NCBI GenBank assembly: GCA_965221135.1
Contig: CBDCRZ010000127.1
Coordinates: forward strand, 248,001 to 312,000
Source of the DNA: Sansalvadorimonas sp965221135
GTDB taxonomy: Bacteria > Pseudomonadota > Gammaproteobacteria > Pseudomonadales > Endozoicomonadaceae
DNA: 64,000 nt
Reading direction: 5' to 3'
Shown here: positions 9,115 through 18,053 of the stretch, one piece after another
Layout of the letters: every line of letters starts with the position of its first letter
Numbering within the stretch: position 1 is the stretch's first letter
The notes under the pieces: model-generated
Databases searched by the model: none
What the model was told of the DNA's origin: nothing
What the model saw: only the letters and a program-made list of their open reading frames with translations
Program-made: the position numbers and the translations under genes

Positions 9115-12100
9115 ATGCAGCCTGCCAGTTCACACGTTAGACCTTTTTGGAATGAGGTTGAGGACAGCTTTCAGCCTGAACCAATGGAACTTGACGCCCC
9201 TTGCGGCACTTCAGGAAATGATTTCAAGTCAAAGGCGGATCAGCTTTCTGAAGCCTTACAGGCGCTATACGATGATACTATCAATGGTCACCAGGTGTTG
9301 CTCTTTATCAGAGAATGGGGGGTAATCAAACCGCGTTCTTTACTGGAAAGAGTGTTTCGGGATGTGGATGTTGATAATATTTCGGATGAAGAACTTGAGG
9401 CCATATTGGGTTTCGATGGCAAGCTGGCTGCAAGTATACCAAAATGTCGCCACACTAAGTCGATATGTTTGGCTGCATGCTCTGGAACCCACGATAGTTA
9501 TAGGAATATTGTTTATTTCGAACCTGCTGTTCGACTTGAACTCTTGCCAGAGCTTATAAAGGAGTCCTCTCTAATTATCCAGTATCTAAATGAAAATGAG
9601 CTTACATTTGACCTTTGTCGCCTGGCAGTGAATCAGGAAAAATGTGCATATCTTTTCATTCCGGGATCTGTATTTACAGCACACCCGGAACTGTTGGATT
9701 TTTTGAAAGTCCACACTTTTGAACGAATTGCTGACAAAGTGCCGGATACACTGAAAACCAAAAAGTTTTTTTTGAAAATGGTGGATCAGAATTCTTTTTT
9801 TACAGATGATTCATTTTTCAAACAATTACCCGAAGAGCTTAAGCACGATAAGCAATTTTATTTGGATTTATGCGAAAAATCTTATAGAGCACTTGAGTAC
9901 GTCCCCGAAGAACTCTGTAATAAGCAGCTGTATGAGTTAGCAGTAAACAGTAATTGGATGGCCATAAAGCTTGTTCCTTCCTCAGTTTCTTATTACGAAA
10001 CTCTTTGCAGGGGTGCCATCAGTAAAAACGGACTGGCATTAGCTTATATTGACCGAAAATCACAATTTATTAATTATGATTTTTATATTGAAGCCTGTGA
10101 AAATTTGCGAGATGGAGAATTGGTATCTGAAGATCAATATAATATATTGCATTTTATTCCAAAAAGGTTCAGGTCGGATGAATTGTGCAGGCTAGTCTTA
10201 AAAAAGTGTACTAAAAACGTAAGAGAACATCTCAAGTACCTTCCGGACGAACTGAAAGCTGACCCAAAAATATGTGAGCAAGCTGTTATTTGCAACTCTT
10301 TGAACATAGCGTTTGTACCTGAACACAATAAGAGTCTCAAAATATGTCGCCTTGCTGCTGATAATAACGGAAGTTTATATAATATTCCTGGCAGTATGCA
10401 GACCAAAGAGTTTCTGGATGAATTTATAAGAAGATTGTCAGATAAGGGTGGAGTAGGCCTTACGAACATCCCAAAGGATGCACGTACATGCAAACACTGC
10501 CAGATACAGCTGATGGCAAAACAGTCTTTATATACTGTTCTGACTGCTTATAAAGAGCTTGGTCCTGTGGAGTCACGAAAACCGCTGTTATCATACGAAG
10601 TGATTGCCTCCCTTGATTTGAGTATAAAACTTGAGCTGCTGAACGCAGTGAGCCTGGATTCCGTCTCCAGAAAGAGGCTACTCGACAGTTTGAAACCTGA
10701 TAACAGGCAGCCATTTCCTAATTTTGAACCTTGTCCCAGAGAGAAACTGTACGAAGTGGTCAAGCCCTCAGATTGGAACACGCACAACCCATTTTTGCCG
10801 GAGCTTGTTGCCACAGCCTATAATGCAGTTGATTTTTCTCCGGTGCGACTGCATGAAGGTGAGGCTCTCAATAGCTACGTCCTTAACAATTCAAAACGTA
10901 TACTGACGGTTATGCCGGATACAGAACCACTGCAGAGTGCTTCAACTCTCGAGCTTATCGGTGGTCGTACCCTGAAGGTAACCCAGAATGGAGAGCACTA
11001 CTTTTATAAATTTCAACGCACGGGTGAAACACAGGAAACCCTTGTTAGTGAGGGGTTGGTTCATGAATACATATCTGGAGTAAAACCCTCAATAGGTTCT
11101 GGATTAAAAAGCAACATGCCTTTTGAACCAGTCTACTTCAAAATTCCGGCGGACTGGCTTAAAAGGCTGCCAGGGTTCAGAGACTCGCCAGCTATCGTTG
11201 AAGACGAACATGGGAATAAGTGGCTTAATGTCTATCGTTATAAGGCTGACGCGGGTTACGGCATTTATGCTCATCAGCCTGACAGCACAAGCCTCAATCC
11301 AAAAGCCAGGCCGGAACAAGGGCTGTTAAGGGCAAGCAGTGACATTGGCCGGTTTACCGCTATGGGATTGATTCCAACCAGCCTTCTGGCTGCCTATCAC
11401 AACACTGGTTCAGGTCGACGCTGGGTGGCACTGCACTCAGTAATGGGTTATACCCCCTGTTGTGCGGGATCCGGAACTTTTGCTGCCTGGAACACAGTCG
11501 CTACAGAGTATTGTGATATTGGCTATAGTGGTTTTCGAGATGTAGCAGATTATGAGACATTTGGCAGTGTTACCTGTTACCTGAACCAAAGAGATACAAA
11601 AAAATACTGCCATGTTCCGGAAGTTACCCAACGTTTAATGCTGGCCAACAGTTGTGTCGAGAACCTCCTGGCGGTTATTTTGGTTTATGCAAGATTGTCC
11701 CAGCAGTTTCCTGATTATCATTATAAAAATGAGACAGCGTTAAAGCATACCCAATGTTTTGTCGAGCAGGCTTTTACAGAATTTCTAAAAGGTTATTACC
11801 CTCAATGGGCAGGTGAGTCTGAATGTTTTAATTTAAAGACCTTTATGGGCCTTTCAGAGACTGATTATCAAAACTGGCTGGACCGAAGCATAAAGGAAAT
11901 TATCTATTGGACAGCTGCACAACCCCGTAAAGAAACGCCACAAACACCAGCGTTTTATAGCCCGGATCATGATCACAGCGATTGCTATGCGCTTCATCTA
12001 CAAGAAAACCAATTTTTGGCAACAGAACTTTATCCTTACGAGCATTTCGAGAAACGATACCCGGAAGATTATCATAATATTCATGGAAACCTTAGTCTTG

Positions 12101-12186
12101 GTGCGAGCAACAGTATCTTTACCCTTGTCAGCCTTTCCAGAGGATTAACTTTGCTGGCAACCCGAATACTGGCAACAAATCTGTAG
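9115..12186 (+). CDS. Large helical-repeat protein of unknown function with a possible kinase-like C-terminal half
   Basis: 1023 residues, no signal peptide or membrane segment. Residues about 130-460 hold imperfect repeats of roughly 24-27 residues, with recurring elements such as LCRLAV, ALEYVPEELCN, LYELAV and LKYLPDELK. They resemble the DUF4116-type repeats found in large accessory proteins of symbiotic and intracellular bacteria. The C-terminal half is different: around residue 620-650 it has a beta-strand pattern GGRTLKVTQNGEHYFYKFQ followed by LVSEGLVHEY, reminiscent of a kinase N-lobe with a Lys-Glu pair, but I cannot find a convincing catalytic HxD/DFG. The N terminus is acidic and Pro-rich. 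Stands alone, with its own promoter region. Effector-like by composition; function unknown. Confidence 0.8.
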   Translation: MQPASSHVRPFWNEVEDSFQPEPMELDAPCGTSGNDFKSKADQLSEALQALYDDTINGHQVLLFIREWGVIKPRSLLERVFRDVDVDNISDEELEAILGFDGKLAASIPKCRHTKSICLAACSGTHDSYRNIVYFEPAVRLELLPELIKESSLIIQYLNENELTFDLCRLAVNQEKCAYLFIPGSVFTAHPELLDFLKVHTFERIADKVPDTLKTKKFFLKMVDQNSFFTDDSFFKQLPEELKHDKQFYLDLCEKSYRALEYVPEELCNKQLYELAVNSNWMAIKLVPSSVSYYETLCRGAISKNGLALAYIDRKSQFINYDFYIEACENLRDGELVSEDQYNILHFIPKRFRSDELCRLVLKKCTKNVREHLKYLPDELKADPKICEQAVICNSLNIAFVPEHNKSLKICRLAADNNGSLYNIPGSMQTKEFLDEFIRRLSDKGGVGLTNIPKDARTCKHCQIQLMAKQSLYTVLTAYKELGPVESRKPLLSYEVIASLDLSIKLELLNAVSLDSVSRKRLLDSLKPDNRQPFPNFEPCPREKLYEVVKPSDWNTHNPFLPELVATAYNAVDFSPVRLHEGEALNSYVLNNSKRILTVMPDTEPLQSASTLELIGGRTLKVTQNGEHYFYKFQRTGETQETLVSEGLVHEYISGVKPSIGSGLKSNMPFEPVYFKIPADWLKRLPGFRDSPAIVEDEHGNKWLNVYRYKADAGYGIYAHQPDSTSLNPKARPEQGLLRASSDIGRFTAMGLIPTSLLAAYHNTGSGRRWVALHSVMGYTPCCAGSGTFAAWNTVATEYCDIGYSGFRDVADYETFGSVTCYLNQRDTKKYCHVPEVTQRLMLANSCVENLLAVILVYARLSQQFPDYHYKNETALKHTQCFVEQAFTEFLKGYYPQWAGESECFNLKTFMGLSETDYQNWLDRSIKEIIYWTAAQPRKETPQTPAFYSPDHDHSDCYALHLQENQFLATELYPYEHFEKRYPEDYHNIHGNLSLGASNSIFTLVSLSRGLTLLATRILATNL

Positions 12187-12464
12187 AAGAACCAAAGCAC
12201 TTCGTCCCGTCCATAGCTTCCGGGCAACCTGGCAATTGCCTACCCCACTTTATATTGTTTGCTGACTGCTCTTTTTAATAAACGGGAGAGCCGACCCTAA
12301 TGCAAAATATCCGACAGTGGGGTTATAAATAATGTAAGTTGGTTCCGCAAAGAGCCTTTCTTGTACGTTATTATGATAGTGTCACCAATACAATGTGTGA
12401 CAGTGGATTGTCACCAAACACGTCCATTCAGGCTTTAGATGAATAGGAGCGCACAGAGAACCCA

Positions 12465-13211
12465 ATGAAGCAACACATCAACTCTACCGGGCAGGGTTTC
12501 ACCTACTTCATGACCGGCCTGCGCCGTCTGCCGGAACCTGGAATCCGCGCTTATATACTGGTTCCCCTACTGGTGAATATTTTTGTTTTCGCAGGTCTCA
12601 TCTGGCTGGCCATTCAAAAGTTTACTGACATTTTAAACCAGATGATGGGCTGGCTGCCCGAGTGGCTGAGCTTCCTCTCCTTTCTGATATGGCCGCTGTT
12701 CGCCCTCACCCTGCTGATAGGCATGTTCTTCACCTTTACCATTGTTGCCAACCTGATTGCCGCGCCCTTCAATGGCTTTCTTGCAGAAAAGATTCAACGA
12801 GAGCTGGACCCTGACTGTGTACCTGACGGTGGCTGGAAAGAGCTACTGGAGCTGATTCCACGCTCATTACTGCGGGAGCTGCAAAAACTGTGGTACTACC
12901 TGCCAAGGGCAGTGGGCTTGCTGGTGATATCCCTGATTCCCGGCGTAAATATTATCAGCCCGGTACTCTGGGCACTGTTCAGTTCCTGGATGATGGGCAT
13001 TCAATACTGTGACTACGCCGCGGATAACGAACAGGTAAATTTTCGAGCCATGAAAGACCATCTGGCCAGGCCGCGTCTGCAGACCATGGCCTTTGGTGGC
13101 TCCGTGGCGTTGTTTACCATGATCCCTTTTATCAACCTGATTATTATGCCTGCGGCTGTCATTGGGGGAGCCTACCTCTGGGTCGACAGAAGAAAGAACC
13201 CTTACCAGTAG
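12465..13211 (+). CDS. cysZ: CysZ sulfate transporter
   Basis: A 248-residue inner-membrane protein with the CysZ/EI24 architecture: N-terminal TGLRRLPEPGIRAYILVPLLVN, hydrophobic segments near 28-55 and 67-95, an amphipathic central part, and two later hydrophobic hairpins ending in VIGGAYLWV. CysZ mediates sulfate uptake for cysteine synthesis. Length matches E. coli CysZ (253). AGGAG lies 16 bases upstream of the ATG. No cys genes are adjacent. Confidence 0.9.
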   Translation: MKQHINSTGQGFTYFMTGLRRLPEPGIRAYILVPLLVNIFVFAGLIWLAIQKFTDILNQMMGWLPEWLSFLSFLIWPLFALTLLIGMFFTFTIVANLIAAPFNGFLAEKIQRELDPDCVPDGGWKELLELIPRSLLRELQKLWYYLPRAVGLLVISLIPGVNIISPVLWALFSSWMMGIQYCDYAADNEQVNFRAMKDHLARPRLQTMAFGGSVALFTMIPFINLIIMPAAVIGGAYLWVDRRKNPYQ

Positions 13212-13335
13212 CCCTTCACCATTAAAACGCCAACGAAGGAGAAAAACTGAAAATTCTCCTTCACCCTTCTCTGAATTCCACTAAGTTCTTCATTCTGCGT
13301 ACTTACGTTTAGAACATCAGGCAGACCGAGGGAAT

Positions 13336-14676
13336 ATGTCTAAAAACGGTTCATTCAATCCACCTCTGGATCCACCTGCCTTCTCATCCTATCCAGCTTA
13401 CCGCTGGGTGATGCTGATACTGCTGATGCTGCTGACGATTGCCGTTCAGCTACAGTGGCTGACCCATGCCGCCATCGCTCGCCCGGCCTCTCACTTTCAT
13501 CAGGAAGAGCTGGTATTACGCCCCTGGCTGGAGATTGATAGTCTCGCCATGGTTTACATGGTTATTTATCTGGTATTTTCTCTACCGGCATCCTGGGTCA
13601 TTGCCCGATTTGGCCTGCACTTTGGACTTTTCTCCGGCGCACTTCTATTGGGAGTATTCGGCCTTGTAAAAGGACTTTTTGGTGAACACCTGCTGGGTGT
13701 GTTCATTGCCCAATGCGGCCTTGCTCTCGCCCAGCCTTTTATTCTCAACTGCATCACCACACTGACGGAACAATGGTTCCCGCTGAAGGAGCGTGCCCTG
13801 GCGGCCGGATTGTCGGTTTTTGCCCAGTTTGTGGGTATCCTTCTGGCTGTCGCCGTGACACCTCTGCTTGTGAGCACCTCTCCTGAAAGCCCTGCATACG
13901 GCGCCGGCATCCCTGAAGCCATGTTCCTTTATGGCTGGGTATCTGCTGCTATTGCTTTATCAGCACTGCTGCTTGTAAGAGAAGCACCTCTCACATCACA
14001 CAGGCAATCCACAACCATCACGCAACAATCCCCCTCCTCACTCTGGCCTGCGATGAAAAGCCTGTTAAGCAACAGAGATATGCGCACAGGTCTTTTTCTG
14101 TTTCTTGTCGGACTGGGATTATTCAATGCAGTGAGCGCCCTGACCGATGCCATCAGTGCCAACCTTCAGGTCAAGGATTCCAATGGTCTGCTGGGTACTC
14201 TGATGCTGATTGGCGGCATGGTGGGAGCCATTGTTTTCCCGCTGGTTTCAGACCATCTGCAAAAGCGTAAAGCCATTCTTGTCATCTGCATGCTTGGCCT
14301 GATACCCGGGCTGGCAGGACTGGCCTTTGCAGGAAGCCTTGGGCATTCAGAAAGTGAGGTATTTAATATTGCTTTAGTGTCCTCCGCCCTCATTGGTTTT
14401 TTTATACTGGGCGCCGGACCTGTTGGCTTTCAATATATTGCCGAGATCACCAGACCGGTTCCTGAAGCGTTCTCTCAGGGCGCTGTTCTGCTGGCCGGAC
14501 AAGTCAGCGGTATTATTTTGGTCGTGCTAATGACAATGGACGATTACCAGTGGCTTGGCTTTGTTCTGAAATGCTCTGTTGCTGTCGTTCTGGTCTGCCT
14601 TGGAGCAGTGCTGACCCTGAAAGAATCTCCCGCTATGGCCGAAGCTGCCCAATCCTCTTCCATTGAGCGAGAATAG
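13336..14676 (+). CDS. Major facilitator superfamily transporter
   Basis: 446 residues with about 12 hydrophobic segments. The cytoplasmic loop between TM2 and TM3 follows the MFS pattern (ARFGLHFGLFSGALLLG), and the second half repeats it (PLVSDHLQKRKAILVICMLG). The first periplasmic loop is long (residues 36-68). The general layout, including QWFPLKERALAAGLS after TM4-5, resembles the FLVCR/DIRC2-like and organic-solute branches of the superfamily. Substrate cannot be told. Start ATG has GAGGG five bases upstream. It lies 68 bp before proS and may be co-transcribed. Confidence 0.9.
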   Translation: MSKNGSFNPPLDPPAFSSYPAYRWVMLILLMLLTIAVQLQWLTHAAIARPASHFHQEELVLRPWLEIDSLAMVYMVIYLVFSLPASWVIARFGLHFGLFSGALLLGVFGLVKGLFGEHLLGVFIAQCGLALAQPFILNCITTLTEQWFPLKERALAAGLSVFAQFVGILLAVAVTPLLVSTSPESPAYGAGIPEAMFLYGWVSAAIALSALLLVREAPLTSHRQSTTITQQSPSSLWPAMKSLLSNRDMRTGLFLFLVGLGLFNAVSALTDAISANLQVKDSNGLLGTLMLIGGMVGAIVFPLVSDHLQKRKAILVICMLGLIPGLAGLAFAGSLGHSESEVFNIALVSSALIGFFILGAGPVGFQYIAEITRPVPEAFSQGAVLLAGQVSGIILVVLMTMDDYQWLGFVLKCSVAVVLVCLGAVLTLKESPAMAEAAQSSSIERE

Positions 14677-14744
14677 CTCTTGCCAATATTGCTCTGCCCC
14701 TTAAAATGACTCCTTTGATCATTATTCGGCATAGCAGATTGTCC

Positions 14745-16463
14745 ATGCGCACAAGCCAGTACTATTTACCTACCCTGAAAGAAACTCCATCCGATGCGGT
14801 TGTGGTCAGCCACCAGCTGATGCTGCGCGCCGGTATGATTCGTAAACTGGCCTCTGGTCTCTACACCTGGCTGCCCGCCGGCAAGCGTGTTCTCAACAAG
14901 GTTGAAAACATTGTTCGTGAAGAGATGGACCGCGCTGGTGCACTTGAAGCCTGGATGCCCGTCAGCGCTCCTGCGGAACTCTGGCAGGAAAGTGGCCGCT
15001 GGGATGACTACGGCCCGGAACTGCTGCGCTTTACCGATCGTCATAACCGCGACTTCGTTATGGGCCCGACCCACGAAGAAGTGGTGACCGATATGATTCG
15101 TGGCGAGGTGACCAGCTACAAGCAGCTGCCCCTGAATCTCTACCAGATTCAAACCAAATTCCGTGATGAGATTCGCCCACGCTTCGGCCTGATGCGCTCA
15201 CGGGAATTCCTGATGAAAGATGCTTACTCTTTCCACGTATCTCAGGAATGCCTGGGCAAAGAATACGAAAATATGCACAGCACCTACTGCCGTATTTTCG
15301 ATCGTCTGGGTCTGGATTACCGCCCTGTAGAAGCTGACACAGGTTCCATTGGTGGTACAGCTTCCCACGAATTCCACGTACTGGCCGATTCCGGAGAAGA
15401 CGATATCGCCTTCAGTGACAGCAGTGATTACGCCGCTAACATCGAAAAAGCCGAAGCCATGGCACCGGCTGGAGAGCGTCCTGCACCCTCTGAAGAGATG
15501 AAGCGTGTACCTACACCAAACGCCAAGACTATTGCCGAACTGGTTGAGCAGTTTGACCTGCCTGTAGAAAAGACTGTGAAGACCCTGATTGTGAAAGCGT
15601 CTGAAGAGTCCGAGTTTGATCTGGTCGCCCTGATGGTTCGTGGTGACCACGAACTGAACGAAATCAAAGCCGAACATCTGCCTGAAGTGGCTGCACCTCT
15701 GGAAATGGCTTCTGACGCAGCTGTAAAAGAGGCCATCGGCGCAAGCTTCGGTTCTCTGGGCCCTGTCGGCCTGAACATCCCCTGTATCGTCGATCGTACA
15801 GTTGCCAACATGGCGGACTTTGGTGCCGGTGCAAACACTGAGGGCGAACACTTCTTCGGTATTAACTGGGAACGTGATGCCAGCTTCACCCGTATTGAAG
15901 ATATTCGCAGCGTTGTTGAAGGTGACCCAAGCCCTTGTGGTAACGGCACACTGTTCATCAAACGTGGTATTGAAGTTGGCCATATCTTCCAGCTGGGCAA
16001 AAAGTACAGCGAAGCGATGAAGGCCTCTGTTCTGGATCAGAACGGTAAAGACGCCACCATGCTGATGGGTTGCTACGGTATCGGTGTCAGCCGGATTGTG
16101 GCCTCTGCTGTTGAGCAGAACCACGATGACCGCGGTATTATCTGGCCCGACGCTATCGCACCTTTCCAGGTCGCACTGGTACCGCTGAAGATTGAAAAGT
16201 CTGAAGCTGTCCGTGAAGCCTCCGAGAAGATCTACAAGGAACTCACCGCTCTGGGTTATGACGTCATCATGGATGACCGTAAAGCCAGCCCGGGCGTTAA
16301 GTTTGCCGATATGGAACTGCTGGGTGTGCCTCATCGCGTGGTTATCAGTGACCGCGGTCTGGGTGAAGGTCAGCTCGAATACAAGAACCGCCGTGAAGGT
16401 GAGAACATCAATATTGCCGTTGATGATGTGATTGCTGAACTGCAGAAGCGGGTGAAGCTCTGA
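14745..16463 (+). CDS. proS: Prolyl-tRNA synthetase (bacterial type, with editing domain)
   Basis: 572 residues, the same length as E. coli ProS. It charges tRNA-Pro. Class II motifs are visible: motif 2 region YQIQTKFRDEIRPRFGLMRS, motif 3 CYGIGVSRIVAS, and the C-terminal anticodon-binding domain (FQVALVPLKIEKSEA). The INS editing domain (about 225-400), which hydrolyses Ala-tRNA-Pro, is present (VEKTVKTLIVKA, LMVRGDHELNEIK). The frame is open 13 codons further upstream to 14706, but the conserved N terminus MRTSQYYLPTLKETPSDA starts at the ATG at 14745, so that start is chosen. Confidence 0.98.
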   Translation: MRTSQYYLPTLKETPSDAVVVSHQLMLRAGMIRKLASGLYTWLPAGKRVLNKVENIVREEMDRAGALEAWMPVSAPAELWQESGRWDDYGPELLRFTDRHNRDFVMGPTHEEVVTDMIRGEVTSYKQLPLNLYQIQTKFRDEIRPRFGLMRSREFLMKDAYSFHVSQECLGKEYENMHSTYCRIFDRLGLDYRPVEADTGSIGGTASHEFHVLADSGEDDIAFSDSSDYAANIEKAEAMAPAGERPAPSEEMKRVPTPNAKTIAELVEQFDLPVEKTVKTLIVKASEESEFDLVALMVRGDHELNEIKAEHLPEVAAPLEMASDAAVKEAIGASFGSLGPVGLNIPCIVDRTVANMADFGAGANTEGEHFFGINWERDASFTRIEDIRSVVEGDPSPCGNGTLFIKRGIEVGHIFQLGKKYSEAMKASVLDQNGKDATMLMGCYGIGVSRIVASAVEQNHDDRGIIWPDAIAPFQVALVPLKIEKSEAVREASEKIYKELTALGYDVIMDDRKASPGVKFADMELLGVPHRVVISDRGLGEGQLEYKNRREGENINIAVDDVIAELQKRVKL

Positions 16464-16561
16464 TCCCCGGGATTACAGCAAACTCTGTCCGGCAGGCTGT
16501 TCCCAGCCTGCCGGCTTCTCCGTTCCTGCTATTTAGTCTTCTCTTTCTGGTTACTTCTCTA

Positions 16562-17098
16562 TTGCTCCCACTCAACCGTATTTTTGCTCAGGAAAGTGCT
16601 TCCATTGATAATGAGATGCGCAGTTACCTGCAGGAAGCGATTGAGAACTCAGAGAGCTTTGAGGACCCTTATACTGCTGAAGTCTGGCTTGTGGATATGT
16701 CCAGCCGACTCTCGGGGTATATCAAGGATGAAGCGGAAAGGTTAAATCTGTTACGGGTTATCCACAGGGAAGCTGCCCGCACCAGCCTGGAACCCGAACT
16801 GGTTCTCGCCGTAATTCATACCGAGAGCACATTCAATCGCTATGCCATTTCCTCAGTCGGCGCACAAGGCTTTATGCAGATCATGCCCTTCTGGAGAAAA
16901 GAGCTGGGGCGGGAAGATGACAACCTCACGGAAATGGAAACCAATATTCGCTATGGCACCACCATCCTCAGTTATTACCTGAAACGAGAGAAAGGTAACC
17001 TGACCCGGGCACTGGCCCGCTACAACGGTAGTCTGGGGAAAACCTGGTACCCGGAAAAAGTCTTACTGCGGTGGGAGCGGTACTGGCTAACCCCCTAA
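16562..17098 (+). CDS. Lytic transglycosylase, SLT domain; real start probably upstream and non-canonical
   Basis: A soluble lytic transglycosylase domain that cleaves the peptidoglycan glycan strand. Catalytic Glu is in AVIHTESTFN (E88 from TTG 16562), followed by SSVGAQGFMQIMP and the C-terminal ALARYNGSLGK. The first ATG/GTG/TTG codon in the open frame is TTG at 16562, which would leave only MLPLNRIFA-QES in front. The frame is open back to 16439, and the 40 codons before 16562 encode a good Sec signal (PFLLFSLLFLVTSLLLPLNRIFA). Possible rare starts are CTG at 16460, which overlaps the proS stop with GGGTGAAG upstream, or ATT at 16472. Export to the periplasm is expected. Confidence 0.85.
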   Translation: MLPLNRIFAQESASIDNEMRSYLQEAIENSESFEDPYTAEVWLVDMSSRLSGYIKDEAERLNLLRVIHREAARTSLEPELVLAVIHTESTFNRYAISSVGAQGFMQIMPFWRKELGREDDNLTEMETNIRYGTTILSYYLKREKGNLTRALARYNGSLGKTWYPEKVLLRWERYWLTP

Positions 17099-18053
17099 CC
17101 GTAAGCGGTATTATCAATCAGGAACATGGTTATTTGGGTTATTGCGGGCACACTCAACACCATTGATATAAACAACATGTGTGTCGGGATGCTTACCCTT
17201 CTTAAGTGCCCGTCCATGTGGAAACAACTATTTCTGGCCAATAAACAGGTTGCTCAGCCAGGTGGCAGCGCAGGGAGCATAGCCCGCTGTGTGACGGGAG
17301 CTGCGGCACTGCTGAGCACCCTGGAGATTGAGTCAGAAATAGTTGTTTTCATGTGACCGGGTACTTTTGACCAGACGTATTGGCTGTGGCATTAGAGAGG
17401 GCCGTAAGAGCCAGTATACTTGCCGCCGTTCTGTTAGCAGTATGAGGTGTGTCAAAACCACTGACACTCAGGTCGGAATAAAAAATCAAGAAACCAGTAA
17501 CGCTCACCATTCGCCACACATTGTGTTTTGATTGCATCATTTTAAATATCACAACCTCTCGCTGAAATAATCAACCAGGACACTCTGCCAATGCTGGCCA
17601 CATTCGTTTTGAATCTGGGAACGATTTTATTATGTTTCCCCCTTTATATATTCCAGATCAGCATGCTTCATTCAGCATAAGAGGAGTCTCCGTACCGCTG
17701 CGGGAGTAAAAGTAGTTCATTCTCTGCTAACAGCAGGACTAATGTTTGATTTGAAATCAAACAACGTTGCAAGAGCCTGTCACTGTTGTTTTGCACAGGT
17801 ACAGATATTGTCGAGACGCTTTTACAAATACAACACATGGCATGCATAAAGCACTATCACCGTACATCATCAGTTATTCAGATTCCTTTCCCGTCACCAG
17901 TTCCAAAAATCTGTCTGGTGTTACCTGCGTGCTTAAGAGATTGTGTGAAAAGGGGGCGGCTTCATTCACCCCATCAGCAATGTTCAGCTACTTTAAAACC
18001 CTTGATAACGCAGGAGCAGGCTCCAGGAAGGAGATTGGGATTTAGGAGGCCAT
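17099..18053. other. Long gene-free region (about 955 bp)
   Basis: Short open frames occur on both strands, but none has a ribosome binding site plus a protein-like sequence. The one clear structure is the long imperfect palindrome at 17214-17355. AGGAGG at 18044-18049 is the ribosome binding site of the next gene. The remainder is moderately AT-rich and unassigned. Confidence 0.6.
17214..17355. repeat. 142-bp imperfect palindrome, MITE-like or structured RNA
   Basis: Outer arms 17214-17236 and 17334-17355 pair over about 22 bases (core AAACAACTATTTCTG / CAGAAATAGTTGTTT). After 11-12 unpaired bases on each side, inner arms 17248-17258 and 17311-17321 pair (GGTTGCTCAGC / GCTGAGCACCC, one mismatch). 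GTGGCAGC and GCTGCGGCAC continue the stem with a bulge. The symmetrical nesting fits a non-autonomous mobile element or a long hairpin transcript. Confidence 0.6.

Noticed and set aside
15198..16334. Long antisense frame within proS
   Set aside because: Shadow of a conserved gene with strong codon bias; protein reads as random composition.
17126..17531. Small overlapping plus-strand frames in the gene-poor region
   Set aside because: They run across the palindrome at 17214-17355, have no ribosome binding sites and show no protein-like composition.
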